Below are positions 34,981 through 43,778 of a stretch of 64,000 bases of DNA, in pieces. The DNA is from Streptomyces rubradiris (lineage in GTDB: Bacteria > Actinomycetota > Actinomycetes > Streptomycetales > Streptomycetaceae). The position numbers and the translations under genes were made by a program. The stretch's first letter is position 1; every line of letters starts with the position of its first letter. Location: assembly GCF_016860525.1 (NCBI RefSeq), contig NZ_BNEA01000015.1:4278001-4342000 (forward strand), in the 5' to 3' direction. Below the pieces are notes generated by a model that saw only the letters and a program-made list of their open reading frames with translations, was not told the DNA's origin and did not search any database.

Positions 34981-35056
34981 TGGAGCGGACGACGAGGCTC
35001 GAACTCGCGACCTCAACCTTGGCAAGGTTGCGCTCTACCAACTGAGCTACGTCCGC
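34981..35056 (-). tRNA. tRNA-Gly(GCC), copy 1, CCA encoded
   Basis: 76 nt including an encoded 3' CCA. Acceptor GCGGACG/CGTCCGC carries discriminator T. The anticodon loop CTTGCCAAG region gives GCC. D-arm and T-arm (GTTCGAGCC) are canonical. The body is identical to the copy at 38805. Confidence 0.95.
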
Positions 35057-35079
35057 GTTGCGCCGTGGCGCGAGAGCAA

Positions 35080-35694
35080 CTATACCCAACCTCGCTCCCG
35101 TGCGAGACGCACCGCCGCATGCCGGTTCTCGGCGCCGAGCTTGGTGACCGCCGAGGAGAGGTAGTTCCGCACGGTCCCCGGCGACAGCGCGGCCCGCTCG
35201 GCGATCTCCGCGACCGGCGCCCCGTCGGCGGCCAGCTCCAGCACCTCGGCCTCCCGCGCGGTCAGCGGGGAGTCCCCGGCGGAGATCGCGTCGGCGGCCA
35301 ACTCCGGGTCGACGTACCGGTTTCCCGCGTGCACGGTGCGGATGATCTCGGCGAGCCGCTGGGCGCTGACGGTCTTCGGGACGAACCCGCGCACTCCGGC
35401 CGCGAGCGCCCGTTTCAGATGCCCGGGGCGGCCGTGCCCGGTGACGATCAGCACCCGGCAGCCGGGCAGTTCGGCGCGCAGGGATGTGGCGACCTTCACA
35501 CCGTCGGCGCCCGGCATCTGCAGATCCAGCACGGCGACGTCGGGTGCGTGCGCCCGCGCCATGGCCAGCGCCTCGGGCCCGCTCGCCGCCTCCGCGACGA
35601 CCAGCAGGTCGTCCTCCAGGGACAGCAGCGCGGCCAGGGCGCCCCGGATCAGATGCTCGTCGTCGGCCAGCAACAGCCGTACCGGTGCGCTCAC
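35080..35694 (-). CDS. NarL/DesR-type two-component response regulator
   Basis: 204 aa. The receiver domain has acidic D11-D12-E13, phosphoacceptor D57 (VAVLDLQMPG), Thr in VLIVTGHGR and Lys in FVPKTVS. A LuxR-type helix-turn-helix output (LTAREAEVLELAADGAPVAEIAERAALSPGTVRNYLSSAVTKLGAENRHAAVRLA) follows. The GTG start overlaps the stop of the kinase gene by 4 nt (GTGA), so the pair is translationally coupled. By analogy with DesK-DesR-type ABC operons it probably controls the adjacent transporter genes. Confidence 0.93.
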   Translation of the reverse strand: MSAPVRLLLADDEHLIRGALAALLSLEDDLLVVAEAASGPEALAMARAHAPDVAVLDLQMPGADGVKVATSLRAELPGCRVLIVTGHGRPGHLKRALAAGVRGFVPKTVSAQRLAEIIRTVHAGNRYVDPELAADAISAGDSPLTAREAEVLELAADGAPVAEIAERAALSPGTVRNYLSSAVTKLGAENRHAAVRLARERGWV

Positions 35695-36944
35695 GAGGTG
35701 ACTCCTCCCACAGTGGTCAGGGGTATGTCCGCGACCAGCCGGAACCGGTCCCGGCCGGGGCCGACGTGGTCCGCCTCCAAGGTCCCGCCCACGGCGGCCA
35801 GCCGCTCCCGCAGCCCGGCCAGCCCCGAGCCGCCGCCCCCGCCGCCGCCCGCCGCCGCGGCTCCGTCGTTCTCCACCGTCAGCACCGCCCGCCCCTCACA
35901 CACCGTCAGTCCCACCCGACACATGCTCGCGTCCCCGTGCCGCAGCACGTTGGTGGCCGCCTCGCGCACCACCCAGCCGAGCGCGGATCGCACCTCGGCG
36001 GGCAGTCCGCCGGTCTCCGCGCGGACCTCGCAGTCGATCCCGGCCGCCGCCAGCACGCCCTGGGCACCGGCGAGTTCGGCGCCGAGGTCGGCCTCCCGGT
36101 AGCCGCGCACGACGGCCCGCACCTCCCGCTGGGTCTCCTGCGCGATCCGCTGCACCTCGATCATCTGCTCCACGGCCTCCGGCCGTCCGCGCCGGGCCAG
36201 CTGCACGGCCAGCTCGCTCTTGAGGGAGATCACCGACAGGTTCCGGCCCAGGACGTCGTGCAGGTCCCGGCCGAACCGCAGCCGCTCCTCGGCGACCGCG
36301 AGCCGGGCCTGCACCTCCCGGGCGCGCTCGGCCTCCCACAGCACGGACAGCGTCCAGGACCCGCACCGGTAGGCGAGCAGCGCGAACATCGTCATGAACG
36401 CGGTGACCAGAGCGGTCCCGAGCAGCCCGGCGACGGACCGGTCGGCGAACCAGAGGGCGGCCACGAGCAGCGCGGCGAGCAGCGCCGCGTACCGCAGATA
36501 GACCCGTACCGGGACGGTGACGCCGTAGAGCATCCCGAACGGCAGCACGGCGGCGCCGAGCGCCAGCCGGATCGTCGGCCCATCGGCCCCGCGTACGGCG
36601 GCGAGGGCCAGGACGAGCGCCACCGCGAGACCCATCAGGACGGCCGGGACGCGGTGGGCGCCGGCCGGCAGCCGGGAACGCCCCAGATAGTGGTCGAGGG
36701 CGGGCCGGGTGAGCCGGTTCGCGGCGGCGCACTGGAGGGCGGCCACCAGGATCAGCGGGATGCCCAGGAGGAGGGCGGCGGGCCGGCCGCGGACGAGCCC
36801 GGCGGCCAGGGGCAGCATCAGCCAGCACAGGGTGAAGAACCAGGTGGTGACGTACCAGGAGACGACCGTGTACAACTCCACCCGGTCCGCCTTGGCGCGC
36901 TCCCGCCAGTGCCGTTGCTGCCACCGCCGTATCGGCCCCACCAC
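35691..36944 (-). CDS. DesK/NarX-type sensor histidine kinase
   Basis: 417 aa. About six transmembrane helices fill residues 25-195. They are followed by a HisKA_3 dimerisation helix with phosphoacceptor His229 (RFGRDLHDVLGRNLSVISLKSELA) and an HATPase domain with N box VVREAATNVLRHG and a G-rich GSGLAGLRERLAAVGG loop. The sensory domain is entirely intramembrane, as in DesK, so membrane state or a lipophilic ligand may be sensed. GTG 36944 is followed by a second GTG. It starts 14 nt after the ABC permease stop and overlaps the response-regulator gene by 4 nt. Confidence 0.92.
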   Translation of the reverse strand: MVGPIRRWQQRHWRERAKADRVELYTVVSWYVTTWFFTLCWLMLPLAAGLVRGRPAALLLGIPLILVAALQCAAANRLTRPALDHYLGRSRLPAGAHRVPAVLMGLAVALVLALAAVRGADGPTIRLALGAAVLPFGMLYGVTVPVRVYLRYAALLAALLVAALWFADRSVAGLLGTALVTAFMTMFALLAYRCGSWTLSVLWEAERAREVQARLAVAEERLRFGRDLHDVLGRNLSVISLKSELAVQLARRGRPEAVEQMIEVQRIAQETQREVRAVVRGYREADLGAELAGAQGVLAAAGIDCEVRAETGGLPAEVRSALGWVVREAATNVLRHGDASMCRVGLTVCEGRAVLTVENDGAAAAGGGGGGGSGLAGLRERLAAVGGTLEADHVGPGRDRFRLVADIPLTTVGGVTS

Positions 36945-36957
36945 ACGTCCCCGTTCC

Positions 36958-37737
36958 TCAGCGCCGGGGCTCCCACCGGAACCACCGTCGTACCGCGACC
37001 ACCGCCACCGCGGTCCAGGCCAGCGCGGCCGCGAGCGCGCCCAGTGCCTCGTAGGCGCTCAACTGGCCGGTCCAGCCGCCCCGGACGAGCCGGATGGCGG
37101 GGGACAGCGGGAGCAGCTCGCAGACGGAGGCGAGCGGTTCCGGCATGACCTCGGTGGGGACCATGATCCCCGAGCCGATCATCGAACCGAACACCAAGGG
37201 CAGCGCGGTGACCTGACCGCTCTCCACGGTCCGGGTGACGGAAGCGGTGAGCGCGGCCAGCGCGGCGCTCAGCACCAGCCCGGCCACCAGGCCCAGCAGG
37301 GTCAGGTACGGCGCCTCGGGGGCCCCGGCGTCCAGCAGCGCCGCGCATCCGATGCACAGCACCAGCGACTGCGCGAGGCCCACGGTCATGGTGGGCAGGG
37401 CGGTACCGGTGAGGATTTCGACGTCGGACAACTCGCCGGTGCGCAGCCGCTTCAGGACGAGTTCCTCGCGGCGGGCCACGTAGGCGTTGACGAGCGCGCT
37501 GTAGACGGCGAAGAGGAACGAGAAGCCGATCCCGGCGGTGAGCATGGCCGCGCCGACGCTGATGCCCTGCTTCTCCAGGTCCAGGCGGTCCAGGGCCGGC
37601 CGGACGCTGAACGGCAGCAGGAGCGGCACGAGGAGCGCGGTGAGCACGACCCCGCGGTTGCGGCCGAGCAGGGTCAGCTCGGCCCGGGCCAGCGCCCGCA
37701 GCCGGCGTACGGAGGGTGCGGTGAGGACCGTGCTCAT
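36958..37737 (-). CDS. ABC-2-type transporter permease
   Basis: 259 aa, six transmembrane segments (for example GVVLTALLVPLLLPF, GISVGAAMLTAGIGFSFLFAVYSALVNAYV, YLTLLGLVAGLVLSAALAALTASV, ALPLVFGSMIGSGIMVPTEVMPEPL, LGALAAALAWTAVAVVAVRRWF). The pattern is that of ABC-2 drug or lipid export permeases. The ATG overlaps the ATPase stop by 4 nt, so it pairs with that subunit. Substrate unknown; linkage to a DesK-like sensor suggests export of something that disturbs the membrane. Confidence 0.9.
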   Translation of the reverse strand: MSTVLTAPSVRRLRALARAELTLLGRNRGVVLTALLVPLLLPFSVRPALDRLDLEKQGISVGAAMLTAGIGFSFLFAVYSALVNAYVARREELVLKRLRTGELSDVEILTGTALPTMTVGLAQSLVLCIGCAALLDAGAPEAPYLTLLGLVAGLVLSAALAALTASVTRTVESGQVTALPLVFGSMIGSGIMVPTEVMPEPLASVCELLPLSPAIRLVRGGWTGQLSAYEALGALAAALAWTAVAVVAVRRWFRWEPRR

Positions 37738-38678
37738 GCCGCGGCCACCTCCTCCCGCTCCCGGGCGATCCCGAGGAAGGCCTCCTCCAGCGAGGCCGAG
37801 CGCACGTCCAGCGCGCGCAGTTCGACCCCGGACCGCTCGGCCCAGGTGAGGACGGCGGTGGCGGTCCGCTGGAGTTCGCGGGTGCGCAGCCGGACGGTCC
37901 GGCCGTCGTACTCGTGATCGCAGACGCCGAGGGCGGCGAGCGGCGGCAGATCGCCGGGGAGGTAGCCGGGGGGCAGTTCGAAGGACATCCGGGAGGGGCG
38001 GCCGGCGGTGACCTCGGCGGGTGTGCCGGAGGCGGCGATCAGGCCCTCGTGCAGGATGGCGAGCCGGTCGGCCAGCTCTTCGGCCTCCTCCAGGTAGTGC
38101 GTGGTGAGCAGCACGGTGGTGCCCTGGTCGCGCAGTTCACGCACCAGCGCCCAGGTGTCCCGGCGGCCCTCGGCGTCGAGTCCGGTGGTCGGCTCGTCGA
38201 GGAAGAGCACCTCCGGGCCGCCGAGCAGGGCGAGCGCCAGGTCGAGGCGCCGGCGCTCCCCGCCGGACAGCTGCTTGACCCGTACGCCGTGCTTGTCCGC
38301 GAGCCCCACCCGTGCCAGCACCTCGGCCTCGGGCCGGGCCCCGGTGGTGCAGCCGGCCCACATCCGGGCGGTCTCCGCGACGGTCAGCTCGGCCGGGAAG
38401 CCGCCCTCCTGGAGCATCACGCCGGTGCGGGGCCGTACGGCGGCCCGCTCGCGGCAGGGGTCGTGGCCGAGCACCCGGACGCGGCCGGCGGCCGGTGCGG
38501 CCAGCCCCTCCAGCAGTTCGACCGTCGAGGTCTTCCCGGCGCCGTTGGTGCCCAGCAGGGCGAAGATCTCCCCGCGTGCCACGGAGAAGCTGATTCCGCG
38601 TACGGCTTCGAACCCGCCCCCGTAGACACGCCTGAGGTCGGTGACCTCGATCACGTGCTCGTGTCCGTCGATGTTCAT
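37734..38678 (-). CDS. ABC transporter ATP-binding protein
   Basis: 314 aa. Walker A GTNGAGKTS, signature LSGGERRRLDLALALLGG, Walker B VLFLDEPTTGLD and the switch His in LLTTHYLEEAEELADRLAILHEG are all intact. The C-terminal ~90 residues form the DUF4162-like tail of drug-exporter ATPases. It is first in a four-gene operon (ATPase-permease-kinase-regulator) with overlapping or near-touching genes. The operon lies between two identical tRNA-Gly(GCC) genes. Confidence 0.94.
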   Translation of the reverse strand: MNIDGHEHVIEVTDLRRVYGGGFEAVRGISFSVARGEIFALLGTNGAGKTSTVELLEGLAAPAAGRVRVLGHDPCRERAAVRPRTGVMLQEGGFPAELTVAETARMWAGCTTGARPEAEVLARVGLADKHGVRVKQLSGGERRRLDLALALLGGPEVLFLDEPTTGLDAEGRRDTWALVRELRDQGTTVLLTTHYLEEAEELADRLAILHEGLIAASGTPAEVTAGRPSRMSFELPPGYLPGDLPPLAALGVCDHEYDGRTVRLRTRELQRTATAVLTWAERSGVELRALDVRSASLEEAFLGIAREREEVAAA

Positions 38679-38769
38679 GTCACCAGCGTCCGCGGGGCGC
38701 GCTCGCGTCGGCAGTGCGCGATGTCATCCCCGCGCATGACAAATGTCAGCACCGGGCCGGAGCATGAAA

Positions 38770-38796
38770 AGACCCCGGTCCAGTGGACCGGGGTCT
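38770..38796 (-). terminator. Terminator of tRNA-Gly(GCC) copy 2
   Basis: A 12-bp perfect stem (38770-38781 with 38785-38796) has a 3-nt loop, 8 nt past the tRNA 3' end on the minus strand. Confidence 0.8.
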
Positions 38797-38804
38797 CATT
38801 CCCG

Positions 38805-38877
38805 AGCGGACGACGAGGCTCGAACTCGCGACCTCAACCTTGGCAAGGTTGCGCTCTACCAACTGAGCTACGTCCGC
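38805..38877 (-). tRNA. tRNA-Gly(GCC), copy 2
   Basis: 73 nt, identical over its whole length to the copy at 34984-35056. The 3' CCA is not encoded here, unlike copy 1. It lies 80 nt downstream of the divergent-looking tRNA-Gly(UCC), on the same strand, so both may be made from one transcript. Confidence 0.95.
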
Positions 38878-38957
38878 ACTGCTCCCGATCGGCTCTCACC
38901 GACCGGTGCGAACACCAGCCTACCTGATCCACCACAGTGGTCGTGTCGGCGGTGCGG

Positions 38958-39029
38958 AGCGGGTGACAGGAATCGCACACTGCGCCTTCCCCCTGGAAGG
39001 GGGATGTTCTACTACTGAACTACACCCGC
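38958..39029 (-). tRNA. tRNA-Gly(UCC) with atypical D- and T-loops
   Basis: 72 nt. Acceptor GCGGGTG/CACCCGC carries discriminator T. The anticodon stem TCCCC/GGGGA has loop CTTCCAG (anticodon TCC). The D-loop reads AGTAGTA, so the usual G18-G19 pair has become A-G. The T-arm reads GCAGTGTGCGATTCCTGT: it pairs only with a bulged T, and the loop begins TGC instead of TTC (G53-T54-G55-C56). These positions normally make the D-loop/T-loop tertiary contacts. No CCA is encoded. It is either a specialised tRNA or a decaying one. Confidence 0.85.
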
Positions 39030-39144
39030 GTGTCCTCGGGATTCGGCCTGTCGGCCTCGCCCCTCGGCGTGTCCCAGACATTAGCCGATCATCGGGGGGG
39101 TAGCGCAAGTCGGCTCCTTCCCGGTCCCGTATGTCCCAAGTGCA

Positions 39145-39180
39145 CGGCTCCCAAGGCCCGCTGACGGACCCTGGGAGCCG
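39145..39180 (-). terminator. lsrL terminator
   Basis: A 9-bp stem (39145-39153 with 39172-39180) with partial extension sits 14 nt past the Lsr2-type gene stop. Confidence 0.65.
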
Positions 39181-39193
39181 CCCCTTCGCGGGC

Positions 39194-39511
39194 TCACTGC
39201 GCGGCGGTGAACGCCTCGTAGACCTTCTTCGGGATGCGACCCCGGGCCGGGACGTCCATCTTGTTGGCCTGGGCCCAGGCGCGGACGGCCGCCGGGTCGG
39301 GGGCGACCTCCGTCTGCTTGTACGCCTTGCCGGACCGCGACCGCTTGCGGCCGGCCTCGACGTACGGCGCGAGCGCCTTGCGCAGTTTCTTGGCGTTGGT
39401 TTCGTTCAGGTCGATCTCGTACGACTTGCCGTCGAGTCCGAAGGCGATCGTTTCCGCCGCTTCCGAGCCGTCGATGTCGTCAAAGAGCGTGACCACGACC
39501 TTTTGCGCCAC
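39194..39511 (-). CDS. lsrL: Lsr2-family nucleoid-associated protein (probably LsrL)
   Basis: 105 aa. The N-terminal dimerisation domain is MAQKVVVTLFDDIDGSEAAETIAFGLDGKSYEIDLNETNAKKLRKALAPYVEAGRK. The C-terminal DNA-binding domain ends PDPAAVRAWAQANKMDVPARGRIPKKVYEAF, with the RGR AT-hook-like motif. Lsr2 proteins bridge A+T-rich DNA and silence horizontally acquired genes. Streptomyces carry two; the position next to purS suggests the second paralogue, LsrL, an assignment from remembered gene order. GTG 39511; divergent from purSQL. Confidence 0.88.
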   Translation of the reverse strand: MAQKVVVTLFDDIDGSEAAETIAFGLDGKSYEIDLNETNAKKLRKALAPYVEAGRKRSRSGKAYKQTEVAPDPAAVRAWAQANKMDVPARGRIPKKVYEAFTAAQ

Positions 39512-39752
39512 GAATATCGGTCCCTTCGTGCGGCACGTCGTTACAGCTCAACGCCGATGACGTGCCGAGTATCGGCTATTGCCAATTCATTTGTACAGTG
39601 CCCGGCAATGAAATGTGAAGCCCGACTAAATCCGTCCGCGTGTCCGGGCGCAATAGCGGTGGGCGGGCGACTGTGGAACTTTCCCAGAACTTTTCGCGGG
39701 GGTGCGGCTTCGACACCCGATCGTGATGCGCCTCACGTACTTTCCTCCAACT

Positions 39753-39781
39753 CTACCCGCGTAGAAATTTTGTGCGGGTAG
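39753..39781. promoter_or_regulatory. Inverted repeat and promoter region upstream of purSQL
   Basis: CTACCCGC (39753-39760) and GCGGGTAG (39774-39781) are perfect 8-bp arms around a 13-nt A+T-rich centre. A TAGTCT -10-like element (39779-39784) overlaps the right arm, about 40 nt before the purS start. It lies in the 310-bp lsrL-purS divergent gap and is well placed for an operator. Confidence 0.5.
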
Positions 39782-39821
39782 TCTGAAGGAACCTGCTCAG
39801 CACCACACACCGGGAGTGCCA

Positions 39822-40085
39822 GTGGCACGCGTCGTAGTCGACGTCATGCTCAAGCCGGAGATCCTCGACCCCCAGGGCCAGGCGGTCCAGCGTGCGCTGC
39901 CCCGCCTGGGATTCGAAGGGATCTCGGACGTACGTCAGGGAAAGCGTTTCGAACTGGAAGTTGACGGGCCGGTCGACGAGGCCGCCCTCGCCCGCATCCG
40001 CGATCTCGCGGAATCCTTCCTCGCCAACACCGTGATCGAGGACTTCACGGTCCGCGTCGACGAAGTCGCGGAGGCGGCCAAGTGA
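39822..40085 (+). CDS. purS: FGAM synthase subunit PurS
   Basis: 87 aa. The small subunit bridges PurL and PurQ in the three-part FGAM synthetase that converts FGAR to FGAM. The sequence [44 protein letters not shown] is family-typical. GTG 39822 is preferred over GTG 39816 because GGGAG lies 5 nt upstream of it. It is the first gene of purS-purQ-purL; its stop overlaps the purQ start by 4 nt. Confidence 0.97.
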   Translation: MARVVVDVMLKPEILDPQGQAVQRALPRLGFEGISDVRQGKRFELEVDGPVDEAALARIRDLAESFLANTVIEDFTVRVDEVAEAAK

Positions 40086-40762
40086 CCGCTCGTATTGGCG
40101 TCGTCACTTTCCCGGGCAGCCTGGACGACCGGGACACCCAGCGCGCGATCCGCCTCGCGGGTGCCGAGCCGGTCGCCCTGTGGCACAAGGACAAGGACCT
40201 CAAGCAGGTCGACGCGGTGGTCCTGCCCGGCGGCTTCTCCTACGGCGACTACCTGCGGGCCGGGGCCATCTCCCGGTTCTCGCCGGTGATGGACACCGTG
40301 ATCGAGCAGGCGAAGGCCGGGCTGCCGGTCCTCGGCATCTGCAACGGCTTCCAGGTCCTCACCGAGGCCCACCTCCTCCCGGGCGCGATGCTCGGCAACG
40401 ACCACCTCCACTTCATCTGCCGCGACCAGAAGCTGCGGGTGGAGAACGCGGAGACGGCCTGGACCGGCGACTACCGCGCCGGGCAGGAGATCCACATCCC
40501 GCTGAAGAACATGGACGGCCGGTACGTCGCCGACGCGTACACGCTCGACAAGCTGGAGGCGGAGGGCCGGGTCGTCTTCCGGTACCTCGACTTCAACCCG
40601 AACGGCAGCCTCCGGGACATCGCGGGCATCACCAACGAGGCGGGCAACGTCGTCGGCCTCATGCCGCACCCCGAGCACGCCGTCGAGCCGCTGATCGGTA
40701 CCGGCCGTACCGACGGGCTCCCGTTCTTCACCTCGATCCTCAAGAAGCTGGTCAACGCATGA
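40082..40762 (+). CDS. purQ: FGAM synthase glutaminase subunit PurQ
   Basis: 226 aa class I glutamine amidotransferase. It supplies ammonia from glutamine to PurL. The nucleophile Cys lies in [11 protein letters not shown], and the His-Glu pair in [14 protein letters not shown] overlaps the purS stop (GTGA); the stop overlaps the purL start (ATGA). The subunits should be made in a coupled way from one transcript. Confidence 0.98.
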   Translation: MTARIGVVTFPGSLDDRDTQRAIRLAGAEPVALWHKDKDLKQVDAVVLPGGFSYGDYLRAGAISRFSPVMDTVIEQAKAGLPVLGICNGFQVLTEAHLLPGAMLGNDHLHFICRDQKLRVENAETAWTGDYRAGQEIHIPLKNMDGRYVADAYTLDKLEAEGRVVFRYLDFNPNGSLRDIAGITNEAGNVVGLMPHPEHAVEPLIGTGRTDGLPFFTSILKKLVNA

Positions 40763-43017
40763 GCCGGACGCCTCTGGACACGGTCGAGCACGCGGCCGCG
40801 ACCCCCGACGTCGAGCTGCCCTGGGCCGAACTCGGCCTGAAGAAGGACGAGTACGAACGGGTGGTGGAGATCCTCGGCCGCCGCCCGACCGGCGCCGAAC
40901 TCGCCATGTACTCGGTCATGTGGTCCGAGCACTGCTCGTACAAGTCCTCCAAGGTCCACCTGCGCCAGTTCGGCGAGAAGGCGCCCCAGTCGGACGCGCT
41001 GCTCGTCGGCATCGGCGAGAACGCGGGCGTGGTCGACGTCGGCCAGGGCTACGCCGTGACCTTCAAGGTCGAGTCGCACAACCACCCGTCGTACGTGGAG
41101 CCCTACCAGGGCGCGGCCACCGGTGTCGGCGGCATCGTCCGCGACATCATCGCGATGGGCGCCCGCCCGGTCGCGGTCGTGGACCCGCTGCGCTTCGGTG
41201 CCGCCGACCACCCCGACACCAAGCGCGTCCTGCCGGGCGTGGTCGCGGGCATCGGCGGCTACGGCAACTGCCTGGGCCTGCCCAACATCGGCGGCGAGGT
41301 CGTCTTCGACGCCTGCTACCAGGGCAACCCGCTGGTCAACGCCGGTGCCATCGGTGTGATGCGGCACGAGGACATCCACCTCGCCAAGGCCTCCGGCGCC
41401 GGCAACAAGGTCATCCTCTACGGCGCCCGGACCGGCGGCGACGGCATCGGCGGCGCGTCGATCCTGGCGAGCGAGACCTTCGACGACGCCAAGCCCTCCA
41501 AGCGCCCCGCCGTCCAGGTCGGCGACCCCTTCCAGGAGAAGCTCCTCATCGAGTGCACCCTGGAGGCGTTCAAGGAGAAGCTGGTCGTCGGCATCCAGGA
41601 CCTCGGCGCGGCCGGCCTGTCCTGCGCGACGAGCGAGCTGGCGTCCAACGGCTCCGGCGGCATGCGCGTGACGCTGGACGACGTGCCGCTGCGCGACTCG
41701 ACCCTGTCTCCTGAGGAGATCCTCATGAGCGAGTCGCAGGAGCGCATGTGCGCGGTCGTGGAGCCGGACAAGGTCGACCGCTTCCTGGAGATCTGCGAGA
41801 AGTGGGACGTCATCGCCACCGTCATCGGTGAGGTGACCGACGGCGACCGGCTGGAGATCTTCTGGCACGGCGAGAAGATCGTGGACGTCGACCCGCGCAC
41901 GGTCGCGCACGACGGCCCGGTCTACGAGCGCCCGTACGCCCGTCCCGACTGGCAGGACGCCCTCCAGGCGGACGACGCGAACAAGCTGCCCCGCCCGGAG
42001 ACGAGCGAGGAGCTGAGGGACCAGGTCCTGAAGCTGGTGGCGTCGCCGAACCAGGCGTCGAAGAAGTGGGTCACGCAGCAGTACGACCACTTCGTGCAGG
42101 GCAACACCGTGCTGGCGCAGCCGGAGGACTCCGGCATGATCCGCATCGACGAGGAGACCGGTCTCGGCGTCGCGATCGCGACGGACGGCAACGGCCGGTA
42201 CGCCAAGCTCGACCCGTACACGGGCGCGCAGCTGGCCCTCGCCGAGGCCTACCGGAACGTGGCCACCACGGGCGCCAAGCCGCTGGCCGTCTCCGACTGC
42301 CTGAACTTCGGCTCGCCCGAGGACCCGGCGGTGATGTGGCAGTTCGCCGAGGCGGTACGCGGCCTCGCCGACGGCTGCCTCCAGCTCGGCACGCCCGTGA
42401 CCGGCGGCAACGTCTCGCTCTACAACCAGACGGGCGAGGCGGCGATCCACCCGACCCCGGTCGTGGCCGTCCTCGGCGTGATCGACGACGTGGCCCGCCG
42501 CACCCCGGTCGCCTTCCAGGAGGAGGGCCAGCTGATCTACCTCCTCGGCGACACCCGCGAGGAGTTCGGCGGCTCGGCCTGGTCCCAGGTGGTCCACGAC
42601 CACCTCGGCGGCCTGCCCCCGGCGGTGGACCTGGAGCGGGAGCGGCTGCTGGCCGAGATCCTGATCTCCGCCTCCCGCGACGGCATGATCGACTCGGCGC
42701 ACGACCTGTCCGACGGCGGTCTGGTCCAGGCGGTCGTGGAGTCCGCGCTGCTCGGCGGCATCGGCGCCCGCCTGGTCGTCCCCGACGGCCTGGACGCCTT
42801 CACCTTCCTCCTCTCGGAGTCGGCCGGCCGCGCCATCGTCGCCGTCCCGCGCTCGGAGGAGATCCGCTTCACCGACATGTGCGGCGCACGCGGCCTGCCG
42901 GCCACCCGCATCGGCGTGGTGGACGGAGACACGGTGGAGGTCCAGGGCGAGTTCTCCCTCACCCTGGAGGAACTCCGCGCGGCCCACGAGGGGACGATCC
43001 CGGCGCTGCTGGCGTAA
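40759..43017 (+). CDS. purL: FGAM synthase large subunit PurL
   Basis: 752 aa, the small-type PurL used with PurS and PurQ. Motifs: [87 protein letters not shown], and the second-half [51 protein letters not shown]. It carries out ATP-dependent amidation of FGAR. ATG 40759 overlaps the purQ stop by 4 nt. It is the last gene of the operon. Confidence 0.98.
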   Translation: MSRTPLDTVEHAAATPDVELPWAELGLKKDEYERVVEILGRRPTGAELAMYSVMWSEHCSYKSSKVHLRQFGEKAPQSDALLVGIGENAGVVDVGQGYAVTFKVESHNHPSYVEPYQGAATGVGGIVRDIIAMGARPVAVVDPLRFGAADHPDTKRVLPGVVAGIGGYGNCLGLPNIGGEVVFDACYQGNPLVNAGAIGVMRHEDIHLAKASGAGNKVILYGARTGGDGIGGASILASETFDDAKPSKRPAVQVGDPFQEKLLIECTLEAFKEKLVVGIQDLGAAGLSCATSELASNGSGGMRVTLDDVPLRDSTLSPEEILMSESQERMCAVVEPDKVDRFLEICEKWDVIATVIGEVTDGDRLEIFWHGEKIVDVDPRTVAHDGPVYERPYARPDWQDALQADDANKLPRPETSEELRDQVLKLVASPNQASKKWVTQQYDHFVQGNTVLAQPEDSGMIRIDEETGLGVAIATDGNGRYAKLDPYTGAQLALAEAYRNVATTGAKPLAVSDCLNFGSPEDPAVMWQFAEAVRGLADGCLQLGTPVTGGNVSLYNQTGEAAIHPTPVVAVLGVIDDVARRTPVAFQEEGQLIYLLGDTREEFGGSAWSQVVHDHLGGLPPAVDLERERLLAEILISASRDGMIDSAHDLSDGGLVQAVVESALLGGIGARLVVPDGLDAFTFLLSESAGRAIVAVPRSEEIRFTDMCGARGLPATRIGVVDGDTVEVQGEFSLTLEELRAAHEGTIPALLA

Positions 43018-43074
43018 AGCCCGTACGCGGTGAGGGCCCGGCCCGGGCATACCGTCCGGGCCGGACCCTCCGGT

Positions 43075-43659
43075 TCAGCGCACGTAGTTCTTGAGGATCT
43101 CGGTGTCCAGCTCAATGCCCATCGGGCCGGGCAGGGCCACCTTCTCGCCGAACTTCGCGGTGTGGACGTCGCGGTAGCCGCCGATCTGCCGGTCCGGCCC
43201 GCTGTGCACGGTGAGCGTGCGGGAGTCCCGGTCGATCAAGAGGTAGAGCGGGATTCCCGCCTGACCGTACGCGGTCGGCTTCTCGTGCCGGTCCCGCCGG
43301 TCGGTGTCCGAGTCGTACGAGGTGACCTCGACGATCATCAGCACACCGGCCGGGTCGGCCCACTCGCCGTGCCCCGCGAAGTGGGCCTCGGGGGCGATCA
43401 CCGCGTCCGGCTTCGCCCTGCCCTCGCGGTACGCCTCCACCCGAAGTCCACGGCCCTGATACAGGTCAAGGTCGGGCCTTGCCTGCATACAGCGGCGGGC
43501 CAGCCAGGTAACGATGGTGTCGTGGTCTCCGTCGGCCACCTTCTTGACTCCGATCCGTCCGTTGATGAACTCCAACGTGACGGTCTCGGGAGCGGCGGAG
43601 GCGATCGCTTCGAACTCCTGCACCGACATCTGAGACGTGCGCTCGGCCATAACCGTCAT
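43075..43659 (-). CDS. Uma2-family (DUF820) PD-(D/E)XK nuclease-like protein
   Basis: 194 aa. The Uma2 pattern: ETVTLEFINGRIGVKKV, KPDAVIAPEAHF, then PAGVLMIVEVTSYDSDTDRRDRHEKPTAYGQAGIPLYLLIDRDSRTLTVHSGP, with the D...E-x-(T/S)...K nuclease-like core (PDAVI / VEVTS / K). These abundant actinobacterial and cyanobacterial genes have no firm biological role. ATG 43659 is preceded by GGGGGTG. It is convergent with purL and divergent from the mycothiol-dependent-type gene. Confidence 0.88.
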   Translation of the reverse strand: MTVMAERTSQMSVQEFEAIASAAPETVTLEFINGRIGVKKVADGDHDTIVTWLARRCMQARPDLDLYQGRGLRVEAYREGRAKPDAVIAPEAHFAGHGEWADPAGVLMIVEVTSYDSDTDRRDRHEKPTAYGQAGIPLYLLIDRDSRTLTVHSGPDRQIGGYRDVHTAKFGEKVALPGPMGIELDTEILKNYVR

Positions 43660-43778
43660 GTTGCACCCCCTTCCAGGCACAGGCCAGTGTTGTCCGGTCC
43701 CGGCGTTGCCGAGGTGGGGTCCGGCGTCGACCACCCGCACGAGTGATCGACAGCAGAGACCCGCATAGGGTCGGTCCC

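Noticed and set aside
40471..43050. 859-aa open frame on the - strand
   Set aside because: Antisense to purQ and purL, which are certain.
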